Source: Candidatus Obscuribacter sp.
GTDB taxonomy: Bacteria; Cyanobacteriota; Vampirovibrionia; Obscuribacterales; Obscuribacteraceae
Assembly: GCA_016712465.1 (NCBI GenBank)
Contig: JADJQZ010000001.1
Span: 6,386,001-6,450,000 of the forward strand
Direction of reading: 5' to 3'
Length of the DNA: 64,000 nucleotides
Under the pieces are notes generated by a model. The model was not told the DNA's origin, did not search any database, and was given only the letters and a program-made list of their open reading frames with translations. The translations under genes were made by a program, and so were the position numbers. The first letter of the stretch is position 1; every line of letters begins with the position of its first letter. Positions 1 through 7,785 of the stretch are shown one piece after another.

Positions 1-477
1 CTACAGCTGGTCGGCTTCTACGAAGAGACGCTCTTCAGGGACCTTGAGGGGCTAGTAAGAGTCTACGAACGCACAGCGGCTGTCTTTAAAGCCATGCATG
101 ATCCAACCACTGCTGCCAAATATAGGAACTTGAGCCTTGCGCTCATCTCCTGGCAGATCGTACAAAAAGCCCTCGGACAAGATGCTTATTCCCTGCGGCA
201 AGATCTGGCCAGAGTACAAGACTGCTACCTGAGCCTGAACAAGGAAGACCTGGCAGAAAAGCTAAGACGGCATATCAAACTGATCACCGTCAAAGAGAGA
301 ACCTCAAAAGATGACTACCCGGGCCTAGAAGAAGACCTGAACATGCTTGCAGATCTGTATGAAGAACGGGCTGCGGAGACTAATTCTGCCGGAGACAACA
401 CCGTTGCTCAACATCTTCGTCTCAAGGTCCTTCGAATCAAGGAGAAGCGCACCAATAGCCGGTGGACGGCAAAATGA
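1..477 (+). CDS. TPR-like hypothetical protein, 5'-truncated
   Basis: The reading frame is open from base 1, so the gene begins before the window and only its last 158 codons are present. The visible part is helical and charged, with paired-helix segments around 'KYRNLSLALISWQIV' and 'LEEDLNMLADLYEERA' that look like TPR units; no catalytic motif is visible. An ATG at 94 lies inside the frame but is probably internal because the upstream codons continue the same helical pattern. The next gene begins 21 bases after the stop with its own ribosome binding site, so the two may be co-transcribed. Function unknown; a protein-protein interaction role is inferred only from the TPR-like look. Confidence 0.6.
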   Translation, partial: LQLVGFYEETLFRDLEGLVRVYERTAAVFKAMHDPTTAAKYRNLSLALISWQIVQKALGQDAYSLRQDLARVQDCYLSLNKEDLAEKLRRHIKLITVKERTSKDDYPGLEEDLNMLADLYEERAAETNSAGDNTVAQHLRLKVLRIKEKRTNSRWTAK

Positions 478-498
478 GACTAACTGGAGAAAAGCAAT

Positions 499-1134
499 AT
501 GAAACAGACAAGCCACCGAATTAGTATCTCGCACATAAAGAGTGATACAGAAATAAGCCTTCACAAGACGGATCACCTACCGAGCGTCTTTGTGAGTGAG
601 GAATATGACGCTACGCTGCTCACTCTTGTGGTCGGGCTTTTGAATGAGCTACTGCTCTGTGCAAGCCAGACTGGGAAAGTAAAATGGTCTCAGCTCATGG
701 CAGATCTGCAGCGGCTGGGAATCACTGAGATCAAAGTACCGCGCCAGCAAGATATGGGCGTCTTCCTGGTACGGACAATTAGTCCAGACCAGCCGGATTG
801 GCAGAGACCGGGTCAAGAACGTCGCATACCGATTGGTGCCACTACTATCGGTTTCACTAAGCTTTCCATAAAAGTCGAGAGAACCTGGATAAATGACGAG
901 CACAACCATCCTGGCGGTAACAGGCCTTTGCAGGAAGCCCTGGCCATAATGGCTTATCTATTCTGCCTGCAAGTTCTACCGGGCGCCACGGCTTCACAAA
1001 GAGCAGTTTTTCTAAGGCTAGATAGTACAAGCCTGACCTACCTGCTCGACCGAGCTAAGGTTCCAAGACTAAATGCGCAAACTCTAACAAAGGCGATTCT
1101 ACGGTCACACATCAGAAGCCTGATAGAGAGCTAA
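499..1134 (+). CDS. hypothetical protein, 211 aa
   Basis: Start ATG is preceded by GGAG with 9-base spacing, and it lies 21 bases after the preceding TPR-like gene, so the pair is probably one transcript. The protein has no signal peptide or clear membrane segment. It starts polar, has a hydrophobic helix near residues 40-55 ('LLTLVVGLLNELLLC'), a basic middle and a second hydrophobic helix near residue 150. I recognise no family. Base composition is more AT-rich than in the genes after 4 kb, as for the neighbouring orphans. Real gene probable from the RBS, length and operon-like spacing; function unknown. Confidence 0.6.
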   Translation: MKQTSHRISISHIKSDTEISLHKTDHLPSVFVSEEYDATLLTLVVGLLNELLLCASQTGKVKWSQLMADLQRLGITEIKVPRQQDMGVFLVRTISPDQPDWQRPGQERRIPIGATTIGFTKLSIKVERTWINDEHNHPGGNRPLQEALAIMAYLFCLQVLPGATASQRAVFLRLDSTSLTYLLDRAKVPRLNAQTLTKAILRSHIRSLIES

Positions 1135-1369
1135 AGCCCATAACAGAGGCAAGGAAGTAGTCGACCACCAGCTTTCCGGATCAAGGCTCAGGGATGAGCC
1201 GGCCGGAACAAACCAACCAAGTTTCCCATCCCTACCTAAGTCAAATGACCGATATCAAGAAGTCGATCAACAGAGGCAATGCACTGGTAAATCGGTCAGA
1301 GATCCGATGCAAACCGCAGCCCCAAATTCCATCATGGTATCAGTAGCGCTCACAAATGGCGGAGGCTGT

Positions 1370-1828
1370 ATGCTGCACTTTCTTCAGAGGATACTCAATG
1401 CACTGCTTGGCTGTCTCAAACTTACTTTTCAAATCTCAGACAACCTGACCAACTCTATCAGCTCTCTCAACTCTCTGGTGCTTGAAGCCGCATCTGCTTC
1501 AGCGCGCCCTGAGCGAAACAAGGCCAATTGCGACCAAACACTGGTTATGAACATGCCGGAGAAAGTGCAAGCTCAATTGCAATTCAAAGCAGGGCGAGCC
1601 ACAGATCAAATGCAAACTCTAAGCCGACTGAATCAGCTCCGTAGTGCCAGACCAAGTCAGGAAGGCAACCGCATCTGCTGGTACAAAGAAGGCACCAAAA
1701 CCAGAGAAATTCCAGCCGCTGAACTTGTTGCAAGCCAACACGTGGCGACTCTGAAGAGTACGACAGCCAGACAAACTCACTATAGAATTGTGATCGAGAA
1801 CTTGCAGACGGCCCGCAATCCTGATTAG
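1370..1828 (+). CDS. hypothetical protein, about 152 aa
   Basis: An open frame runs from an upstream ATG at 1307, but the ATG at 1370 follows GGAGG closely and gives a protein starting with a hydrophobic stretch ('MLHFLQRILNALLGCLKL'). I prefer the 1370 start, though the 4-base spacing is short. The rest is polar and Gln/Arg-rich, with a patch near residue 45-60 rich in Ala and Ser. No recognisable domain. It follows the two preceding genes after a gap of more than 230 bases and may be a separate unit. Coding status is moderately supported; function unknown. Confidence 0.4.
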   Translation: MLHFLQRILNALLGCLKLTFQISDNLTNSISSLNSLVLEAASASARPERNKANCDQTLVMNMPEKVQAQLQFKAGRATDQMQTLSRLNQLRSARPSQEGNRICWYKEGTKTREIPAAELVASQHVATLKSTTARQTHYRIVIENLQTARNPD

Positions 1829-1966
1829 CGATAGCTTCTCGCCGGGGACTGCTCAGACTTTCACTGAAAAAAACTCCACGCAACTTACTACCACATATAC
1901 TATTACCACACACAAAAAAGTCCTTCGGAGTAAACAGCACTTCCTGTGCTGCTTACCGCCATCTAC

Positions 1967-2431
1967 CTAAACATACTTTCTCGGATTAGAAAGGGCCATC
2001 CCCGGAGCCGCGCACTTCTCCTCGTTGGGAGTGGCGTGGTCTGGCACCGAAGGAGGGCGAGGATAAACCCTGCGCCCGGTGCGAGGCCAGGAAAGAGCCA
2101 TTCCCGGAGGCGGCCTTTCAAAAACCTCTTCCTTGACCGGCGCCGACAACCGGACAGCCCGCATAGCAAAATGCATAATCCACTGATTCAGTAGATATAT
2201 GCACTCACCGGCAGGAACATCCACTTCCTTGTCCATCTGAAACGAGTACCCCGCCAACTCCTTGTCGGCATGGTAAACGCCCAGACTGACTAAACCCCAG
2301 CGGTAACGGAAACAAATCCGCTCGCCGGAACGAAGCGTTCCCTGCACCTCCAGGGGTGACACATCGACCGTCACGGCAAGCTCCCGAAACAAACCAAAAC
2401 ACTCCATACCTTCAAGCAATGCACGTACCAT
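1967..2431 (-). CDS. hypothetical protein with duplicated C-terminal peptide, about 154 aa
   Basis: The frame extends to a GTG at 2503, but the ATG at 2431 has a strong GGAGG with 8-base spacing and is the more likely start. The N-terminal 90 residues look like a small globular domain with beta-type segments ('GERICFRYRWGLVSLGVY'). The last 45 residues are Pro/Arg-rich and contain the peptide PGMALS twice, once as PGMALSWPRTG and once as PGMALSNPRKYV, reflecting a short DNA duplication. The tail may therefore be a recent extension of the frame. No family recognised. It lies head-to-tail with the next minus-strand gene upstream. Confidence 0.5.
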   Translation of the reverse strand: MVRALLEGMECFGLFRELAVTVDVSPLEVQGTLRSGERICFRYRWGLVSLGVYHADKELAGYSFQMDKEVDVPAGECIYLLNQWIMHFAMRAVRLSAPVKEEVFERPPPGMALSWPRTGRRVYPRPPSVPDHATPNEEKCAAPGMALSNPRKYV

Positions 2432-2568
2432 CAAAATACCCTCCAACACAAACCAGCTCTGGTTTTCCATAACCATTGCCGGCAACGCAAAAGCATCAAT
2501 CACTCCCGATCGATGCCGAAACCTTTCAGGTACAAAGCACTAACAAGTCAGTTCTCAATTTGCCACGC

Positions 2569-2919
2569 TCAATCAGGAATATCCTGGTCTTCATGGTTCG
2601 GAAGCCTGAGGGCAGCAAAACTGTCGTGGGTCAGTACAAAGGATACGCTCGGTCCACAAATGTCATGACTCCTGACGAGCTTGGCCTGCCAGCCTACATT
2701 CATTGCTTCGAAGGCCGCTGCAACCTTTTGCATGAAGTCCTGGTCGGCAGACCCAGCTATCTTGAGTACAAAATTCCCACTTCCATTGATGTGCCTGGGA
2801 CGCCTACTACCGGGTAATCGCTCGGTGAGCAATGAAGAGATACGCAGAACCTCATCCTTCACGCGGGCGTCTTCATTGGTATAGAAAGAGACAACATCTT
2901 CCGGTTTTAAAATGAACAT
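2569..2919 (-). CDS. hypothetical protein, 116 aa
   Basis: The longest frame begins at 2949, but the ATG at 2919 follows AAGGAAATCAATC and gives 'MFILKPEDVVSFYTNEDA', so this start is chosen. The protein is small, soluble and mixed alpha/beta, with alternating hydrophobics in the middle ('GNFVLKIAGSADQDFMQKV') that suggest a ferredoxin-like or PilZ-sized fold, but I cannot name the family. It sits between two other minus-strand orphans and may be co-transcribed with the gene ending at 1967. Function unknown. Confidence 0.5.
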   Translation of the reverse strand: MFILKPEDVVSFYTNEDARVKDEVLRISSLLTERLPGSRRPRHINGSGNFVLKIAGSADQDFMQKVAAAFEAMNVGWQAKLVRSHDICGPSVSFVLTHDSFAALRLPNHEDQDIPD

Positions 2920-3029
2920 TGATTGATTTCCTTCTGAGTTGAAAAGCAAGGATTATTCGAGCGGCAAGAAGGCTCTCATCCGCTCGGGTCGGCATTGACA
3001 TTTGATTGAGCCGTTACGGACAACCAGCT

Positions 3030-3641
3030 CTAGGTTTGCGTGAGCGCCCTGAAAGTAACATCAGAACCCTTTCCGGCAACCACTCTTGCTCCGATCATGG
3101 CATCCACCCTTGAACCTTTGCAGGCCAAAACTTTCGAACCCGGCAGGGCATGAACGTGAGATCCGCGTCTCGCCGTCACATTCATGCCTTCCCTGGCAGT
3201 AAAGACAGCGCCCAGTTCAACGAGAATCTTAGCCGGTTTGCCTTCCGAGTCAGCGGCACTATCTAGCTCAACAGAAGCCCCATAATACACGTAGACACTG
3301 GCGCCATTGCCGGCCACTACTCGCGAACCGGCCATAGCCGATACACCTGAACCGCTGTAGGCATAAACAGTCGATCCGCTACGAGCAATAACTACCGAAA
3401 GTGCATAAGCGAAGACCGTTGAGCCTGGTCCAGCAACAACTGTAGAGCGGGCCTTCGCTCTTATGACCGCACCGGCTTCGCCAACTGCCACTGAACCAGC
3501 CCGTGCTTCAATGATAGAGCCAGCATGTGCAAGCACCACAGCGTCATGCCTGGCTATTATTTTGGCACCGAACTCTGCTACACCGGGGGGTCCGCACCTG
3601 AATACTACAAACTTATCGCTATGAGAAATTGTGGGACACAT
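3030..3641 (-). CDS. octapeptide-repeat protein, predicted beta-solenoid
   Basis: From about residue 41 to the end the 203-residue protein is almost entirely an 8-residue repeat, consensus G-S-x-V-x-A-x-x, in about 18 copies; examples are GSTVFAYA, GSTVYAYS, GSRVVAGN, GSHVHALP and GSKVLACK. One longer insert ('AADSEGKPAKILVEL') interrupts the array near residue 130. The alternation of small and hydrophobic residues predicts a parallel beta-solenoid, with two octads making a 16-residue coil, the architecture known from ice-nucleation proteins. No signal peptide or anchor is evident. The start ATG follows GAGGTATGAAGA. Function unknown; binding to a surface, ice or other molecules, or a filament role, are all possible. 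Confidence 0.65.
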   Translation of the reverse strand: MCPTISHSDKFVVFRCGPPGVAEFGAKIIARHDAVVLAHAGSIIEARAGSVAVGEAGAVIRAKARSTVVAGPGSTVFAYALSVVIARSGSTVYAYSGSGVSAMAGSRVVAGNGASVYVYYGASVELDSAADSEGKPAKILVELGAVFTAREGMNVTARRGSHVHALPGSKVLACKGSRVDAMIGARVVAGKGSDVTFRALTQT

Positions 3642-3856
3642 TCTTCATACCTCGTGAAGGGTAGGCACCACTATGGTTCGGAAGATTTTCCGCAACATAC
3701 TGCTCGAAAGACAGACACGGTTAAAGCAACTGAATTGCTGAGTGAAGCTCGTTTGAGACTGATGCGGCTTAAGGTCGAGAGTTTTCTCCGAGTAGGATGA
3801 AAGGGAAAGCATTAACGTTTTCTAGCATATTCAGACCGGACTCTGTCAACGAAAAT

Positions 3857-3934
3857 CGGCATTCCCGGGTCAACCAGATGCCCCTGCAAAAGAAATTGCT
3901 CTGGCGCGACCATAACCAGCTGAGCTAAACCCGC
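3857..3934 (-). tRNA. tRNA-like sequence, probably a degenerate tRNA or tRNA fragment
   Basis: Read on the minus strand, the first 22 bases (GCGGGTTTAGCTCAGCTGGT and on) match the acceptor, D-stem and D-loop of typical bacterial tRNAs, including TAGCTCAG and CTGGTT. Further on, GAGC, a TTTTGCA anticodon-loop-like stretch, GGGGCATC and TGGTTGACCCGGG resemble the rest of a tRNA in order, but the D-stem is disturbed and the 3' acceptor strand needed to pair with GCGGGTT is missing. The length of about 78 bases is right for a tRNA. I call it a decayed tRNA, not a functional gene; a covariance-model search would decide. Confidence 0.3.
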
Positions 3935-4182
3935 TATTTAACCCATCTTTACCTATTTAGAAAAGGCGGAAAACTTTGCCGAATTCAATCGCGGGCATTG
4001 ACTGTGTTTTCAAAAATCCTCCTACCTTCTGTAGTATCTTGACCAAAAAAAATGGAACAAACAATGCTAAGCCAAACTAAAAGAACTAGCACCGTATGCA
4101 AGAACTTTTGCTCTTTTCCGGCGCGTCTCCAATTCAAAAAAAACACTGCACCGCGGCGATCTATCAGTAAACATCCCCCGCG

Positions 4183-4217
4183 GGGAGGGAGGTCCCTAAG
4201 CATTGGACCTCCCTCCC
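4183..4217 (-). terminator. 13-bp perfect hairpin after the membrane-protein gene
   Basis: GGGAGGGAGGTCC and its exact reverse complement flank a 9-base loop. It lies about 20 bases past the stop of the minus-strand gene ending at 4239, the usual place for a terminator, but there is no clear U-tract. Confidence 0.5.
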
Positions 4218-4238
4218 AAACAAAACGGCCGTCACCTA

Positions 4239-5369
4239 TCAGATGGCCTTACCGGGATTGATCTGTTCGTGCAAAACCTGCCGCTCCACATCGCTCAGAA
4301 AGACGAGCATGTTGAGCAACACGTTCACCGAAGCAGCATCGGCAATCCAGCCCACGCCGGTACCCTCGGCAGCATCGCTTTCGATGTGCATGGCGATACC
4401 GGCACCGACAAAGGTCTTACCTTGGACGGTAATGGCCCAGGGCGGCGTGGCACCACAGGTGATATCGGAAAAGGCCCGGGCGGTGACCACCGGAATGGCA
4501 GTCAGATCGCAGGGTTCCACCTTCTCCACCTGGGCGGTAAAGATACCGAGGCGCCGATAGACGGCATCGTGCCAGACGACCAGAACCGGTGTACCCAGAG
4601 CGGGAGCATCGCCGGTTTTGGCCAGGGCAAGGGCCGCCTTCTCAGAGCTTTCCGGCTCCCAGAGCCTGGTGCTGCCCACCACCTTGCGCCTGGATGCAAC
4701 CGCACCAGACGAACTGCCGCCAACCAAATCCGGCTCCAGGAAATCGGCACCCTGACCGGATGTCGGTTCCAGAGCCATCTGGGAGCTTATCACGAAGACA
4801 GGGCGGTCGAAATCGCCTCGAATGATGGGCGGCAAATCACCGGCTTGGGCGGCAGCAGCAGGAACAGGCTCCAAGCCCTTCTTGCCCTTGCGCGCCACCC
4901 TGGCCATGCGTTCTGCCACGGCCGCACCGGTGCGCCAGGCGTTAGGGTGAATGTACTTCTTGTAGTTGAGAATCTGCCGCGAGGCGTTGGCGCTGCGAGC
5001 GGCCGCGTTGGCCGAGGCATAGTGCACCCCCATGCCGATGCGGAAGAAAAGCACTGCCAGCACCAGAAGCATGGACCAGTCCATCACCGTGGTGGAATTC
5101 TCCGCGGCCCAGAGCATGGACCAGAGAAAGAAAGAACAACCGACGAAGATCGCCACTGAAGTGCCGGCACTTTCCCTGCGATTCTGCAGATTGTCGGACA
5201 CTTCCAGGTAGGTGACGAAGTCTTTGTGATTACCGAGGCGAGGCACGGTTTTCTTGATGTGCGCGTGCTCCACCTTGAAGAGATTGAAGAGTCGATAAGC
5301 CCCGAGCGCACTCATCAGTGCACTGAGCCCGAGGGCCAGTTCAAACAGGCGAATGGGATCTTGAAACAT
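4239..5369 (-). CDS. membrane protein of unknown function, 376 aa
   Basis: The longest frame starts at 5423, but the ATG at 5369 gives 'MFQDPIRLFELALGLSALMS', a natural membrane-protein start; the extra 18 residues upstream look like leader sequence. Three hydrophobic segments lie near residues 8-28, 65-85 and 95-118 ('LLVLAVLFFRIGMGVHYA'). They are followed by a large soluble C-terminal region of about 240 residues containing many beta-type segments and a His-Asp pair ('VVWHDAVYRR'). No family recognised. It lies about 110 bases downstream of the FMN glutamate-synthase-like gene on the same strand, separated by a hairpin, so co-expression is possible but unproven. Confidence 0.65.
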   Translation of the reverse strand: MFQDPIRLFELALGLSALMSALGAYRLFNLFKVEHAHIKKTVPRLGNHKDFVTYLEVSDNLQNRRESAGTSVAIFVGCSFFLWSMLWAAENSTTVMDWSMLLVLAVLFFRIGMGVHYASANAAARSANASRQILNYKKYIHPNAWRTGAAVAERMARVARKGKKGLEPVPAAAAQAGDLPPIIRGDFDRPVFVISSQMALEPTSGQGADFLEPDLVGGSSSGAVASRRKVVGSTRLWEPESSEKAALALAKTGDAPALGTPVLVVWHDAVYRRLGIFTAQVEKVEPCDLTAIPVVTARAFSDITCGATPPWAITVQGKTFVGAGIAMHIESDAAEGTGVGWIADAASVNVLLNMLVFLSDVERQVLHEQINPGKAI

Positions 5370-5396
5370 ATTATTCTCGTTTCTGGGCTCCAGACA

Positions 5397-5443
5397 GAGC
5401 CCCACCCAAGCCGGAATTTTCATCCCGGTCTTGAGCGGGGCTC
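5397..5443 (-). terminator. long inverted repeat between two minus-strand genes
   Basis: GAGCCCC and GGGGCTC pair at the ends, with further partial pairing inside (CTCAAG with CTTGGG, ACCGG with CCGG). It lies downstream of the FMN glutamate-synthase-like stop at 5482 and just upstream of the next start, so it is probably a terminator or processing hairpin. No strong U-tract. Confidence 0.4.
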
Positions 5444-5481
5444 CCGGAGCAGTTCAAGTTACCTACAGACGATCTCTCGTC

Positions 5482-7566
5482 TTAGCTGACCAGCTGAATC
5501 TTGATCAGCTTGGGGCCGAAACGGTCGCTGTGTTCTGCATCGTCCGCCGGGACCATCCCGAGGACAGGGCTGCGCTTACCGTCTGAACCATCCGGGTAGG
5601 GATGCAATTCATCCATGCGCTTTTCCACCATGGGCGCCGTCACCACCGAGAGGTGGGCACGGGTCAGCTCCCAGGGGGTACGCACGCCGGCGGTCTTGAG
5701 GAACATGAGCAGCGCGCGCTGCAAGACCATGTTGTAGTTGGCCACCTTGACGTACTTGTCTTGCGGGTCAAGACCACGGCGCAGACGCGGATCTTGGGTG
5801 GTGATGCCGGTGGGGCAGTGGTTGGTGTGGCACTTCAGGGCCATGATGCAGCCTTCGGCAAGGAGATTGCCGCGACCGATATTGACCATGTCGGCACCCA
5901 TAGCGATGGCAATCGCCACATCATCACCGCGGGCAATCTGCCCGGAAGCAATGATCACGGTTTCGTTGCGCACGCCGAATTCACGCAGGGCGTTATCCAC
6001 AACGGGAATGGCATGCAGGATGGGAAGCCCGGCACGGTCGGCCAGGTCAACCGGCGCTGCACCGGTACCACCCTCGCCACCATCGACGGTGATCCAGTCG
6101 GGAGCTTCACCGCTCTCCTTCATGTAGCGGGCGATCTCTCTGACAGCCTCTTCCCGTCCCACCACGATCTTGATGCCCACAGGCTTGCCGGTGGTTTCTT
6201 GCATCAACTTGACGAAGCGGAAGAGCGAAGGCACATCATTGAACTCGTCCCAGGCATTGGGAGAGTAGCAGTCTTCACCCTGGGGAATACCACGCCACAG
6301 AGCCAGCTCCGGCGTGATCTTCTCTTTGGGCAATTTGCCGCCCTGACCAGGTTTGGCGCCTTGAGCCAGCTTCAGTTCGAAGCCGACAATCTGGTCGTTC
6401 TCGGCCACCTGCCGCACCTTGTCCAGGTCCAGCATGGTGAAGGGTTCGTCCAGACCTTGACCGGCAAAGCGGTAGATGCCGCGCAGAAGCTGTTCAGCCG
6501 CTGCCTTTGTCACCGACTTGCGGAAGCCGAACTTAGCCGGGCCAAGTTGCACGATGATGCGACCACCACCGACGACTTCGCGCTTCACCGGTTCCGGCTG
6601 TTTGACCAGTCCGAAGGTAGCCCTGGAGAAGAAACTCCGCAGATCGTGACGGAACTGGGCGCCGCTTTCGGGGCGCTTGATGACGCCGTCCAGATGGTAG
6701 GGAGTGAGCCCGCCTTCACCGGTGAGCATGTGGATATTGGCCAGTTTGGCACCACTGGAAAGGGCTTGCACAGCTTCAGCCGAAAGCGCTCCCCAGCTCA
6801 TGCCGGAGATGTTGATCGGCCAGGGGCAGGCATAGGGCTTGCGACGCTTCGGACCGATGATCAGGGGCGGCAAGCGATTGCCCAGGCGTTCCGTGTCGGG
6901 AATGGGGAACATGCCCGGCAGGAAGTGAATCTCGCCTTCCTGGTTGTACTTGCGCTGGGTGCCGAAACCCAGATTGTTGTTGATGCCCTTGGCGGAGCGG
7001 TAGATGTAGCGCCTGGTGACGCGGTTGTAGGGCGCCTCTTCCGTGTCGCTCATGAACCAGTACTGACGCAGTTCGTCGCCTATTAGCTCGAAGCCGTAAC
7101 GGCACCAGCCAATGAGCGGGAAGTTGCGACGGATGGTATGGGTGCGATCCAGGAAGAAGTCGTGCACCGCCACTTGCACCAGGAAGGAGAAGAGCGCGAA
7201 AACCAGACCGGCCATATCGCTGACGAAGTGCCAGCCCAGCCACCAGGCCAGGAAGCTTATGCCAAGCGAAATGGGCAGCGCGGCGCTCTGCCTTTGCAGG
7301 AACTCGTTGATGGAGACCTGGATGGCCACCGTCAGAACACCGAGCACCAGTCCGTACTCGGCGCCGGCGAAGTACCAGCCAAGAGTGACGGCCACCGTGG
7401 TGATGGCCATGATGGCGTGATGATGACGCTTGAGGTCGCGCACACTCATGGCCAGAGCCCCACCGACAATGGTGAAGGCCAGGGCTGAAGCGTGTCCGTC
7501 GCCGATGGTGAAGCCGGCAAGCCCACCAAGAAGCGCCATTGCAGTTGCGAAGATGATCCAGAACAT
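5482..7566 (-). CDS. membrane-anchored FMN-binding glutamate synthase-family protein
   Basis: The C-terminal 500 residues match the glutamate synthase central/FMN domain family (Glu_synthase): 'ISGMSWGALSAEAVQALS', 'HLLTGEGG'-like 'IHMLTGEGGLTPYHL', 'WITVDGGEGGTGAAP', 'IASGQIARGDDVAIAIAMGA' and 'KCHTNHCPTGITTQ', the last carrying the Cys motif of the 3Fe-4S site. The N-terminal 130 residues hold four to five hydrophobic segments, so the enzyme is probably held at the membrane. The family includes stand-alone proteins whose substrate is not settled; no glutaminase domain is fused here. Start ATG follows GAGGACACAATT. Family assignment is secure, but actual glutamate synthase activity is not, as the partner subunits are absent nearby. 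Confidence 0.88.
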   Translation of the reverse strand: MFWIIFATAMALLGGLAGFTIGDGHASALAFTIVGGALAMSVRDLKRHHHAIMAITTVAVTLGWYFAGAEYGLVLGVLTVAIQVSINEFLQRQSAALPISLGISFLAWWLGWHFVSDMAGLVFALFSFLVQVAVHDFFLDRTHTIRRNFPLIGWCRYGFELIGDELRQYWFMSDTEEAPYNRVTRRYIYRSAKGINNNLGFGTQRKYNQEGEIHFLPGMFPIPDTERLGNRLPPLIIGPKRRKPYACPWPINISGMSWGALSAEAVQALSSGAKLANIHMLTGEGGLTPYHLDGVIKRPESGAQFRHDLRSFFSRATFGLVKQPEPVKREVVGGGRIIVQLGPAKFGFRKSVTKAAAEQLLRGIYRFAGQGLDEPFTMLDLDKVRQVAENDQIVGFELKLAQGAKPGQGGKLPKEKITPELALWRGIPQGEDCYSPNAWDEFNDVPSLFRFVKLMQETTGKPVGIKIVVGREEAVREIARYMKESGEAPDWITVDGGEGGTGAAPVDLADRAGLPILHAIPVVDNALREFGVRNETVIIASGQIARGDDVAIAIAMGADMVNIGRGNLLAEGCIMALKCHTNHCPTGITTQDPRLRRGLDPQDKYVKVANYNMVLQRALLMFLKTAGVRTPWELTRAHLSVVTAPMVEKRMDELHPYPDGSDGKRSPVLGMVPADDAEHSDRFGPKLIKIQLVS

Positions 7567-7612
7567 AATTGTGTCCTCACTTGAGAGAGAGTAGGAGCAA
7601 AGCCACCCGCAG

Positions 7613-7636
7613 CCGCCCTTGCTTGAGCAAGGGCGG
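7613..7636. repeat. perfect 11-bp hairpin with 2-base loop
   Basis: CCGCCCTTGCT and its exact complement AGCAAGGGCGG are separated by TG. It lies just upstream of the FMN glutamate-synthase-like gene start, within its probable leader, so it could be a regulatory or stabilising 5' element. Confidence 0.4.
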
Positions 7637-7712
7637 GCAAGGCGGTTGACTCTGCTCGGGTAGACTTGAGTTTGAGTTTGGTTGAGTAAGCCTCATACAC
7701 AAAACCGAAACG

Positions 7713-7740
7713 ACGGCTGCGAGCCTTGACCCGCAGCCGT
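7713..7740 (-). terminator. terminator of the first M1 aminopeptidase gene
   Basis: Stem ACGGCTGCG/CGCAGCCGT with 10-base loop lies 45 bases past the stop at 7786. On the minus strand it is followed by the T-rich CGTTTCGGTTTTG, fitting an intrinsic terminator. Confidence 0.6.
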
Positions 7741-7785
7741 CTCTGCTCGGCCGCTACCCCCTCTTCAGGAGTAGTTACTTTCCGA

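Larger units (their letters stand above)
3642..4238. other. 597-base gap without a protein gene
   Basis: I see no supported coding sequence here; the small plus-strand open frame starting at 3525 overlaps the repeat gene antisense and has no ribosome binding site. The gap holds a tRNA-like remnant on the minus strand (3857-3934) and a perfect hairpin (4183-4217), each listed separately. The middle is AT-rich. Confidence 0.6.

Noticed and set aside
3525..3800. Plus-strand open frame of 91 residues near the repeat gene
   Set aside because: It overlaps the repeat gene antisense, has no RBS, and its composition is not protein-like.
4203..5159. 318-residue plus-strand frame opposite the membrane protein
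   Set aside because: Shadow of the minus-strand gene, which has membrane helices and a better start.
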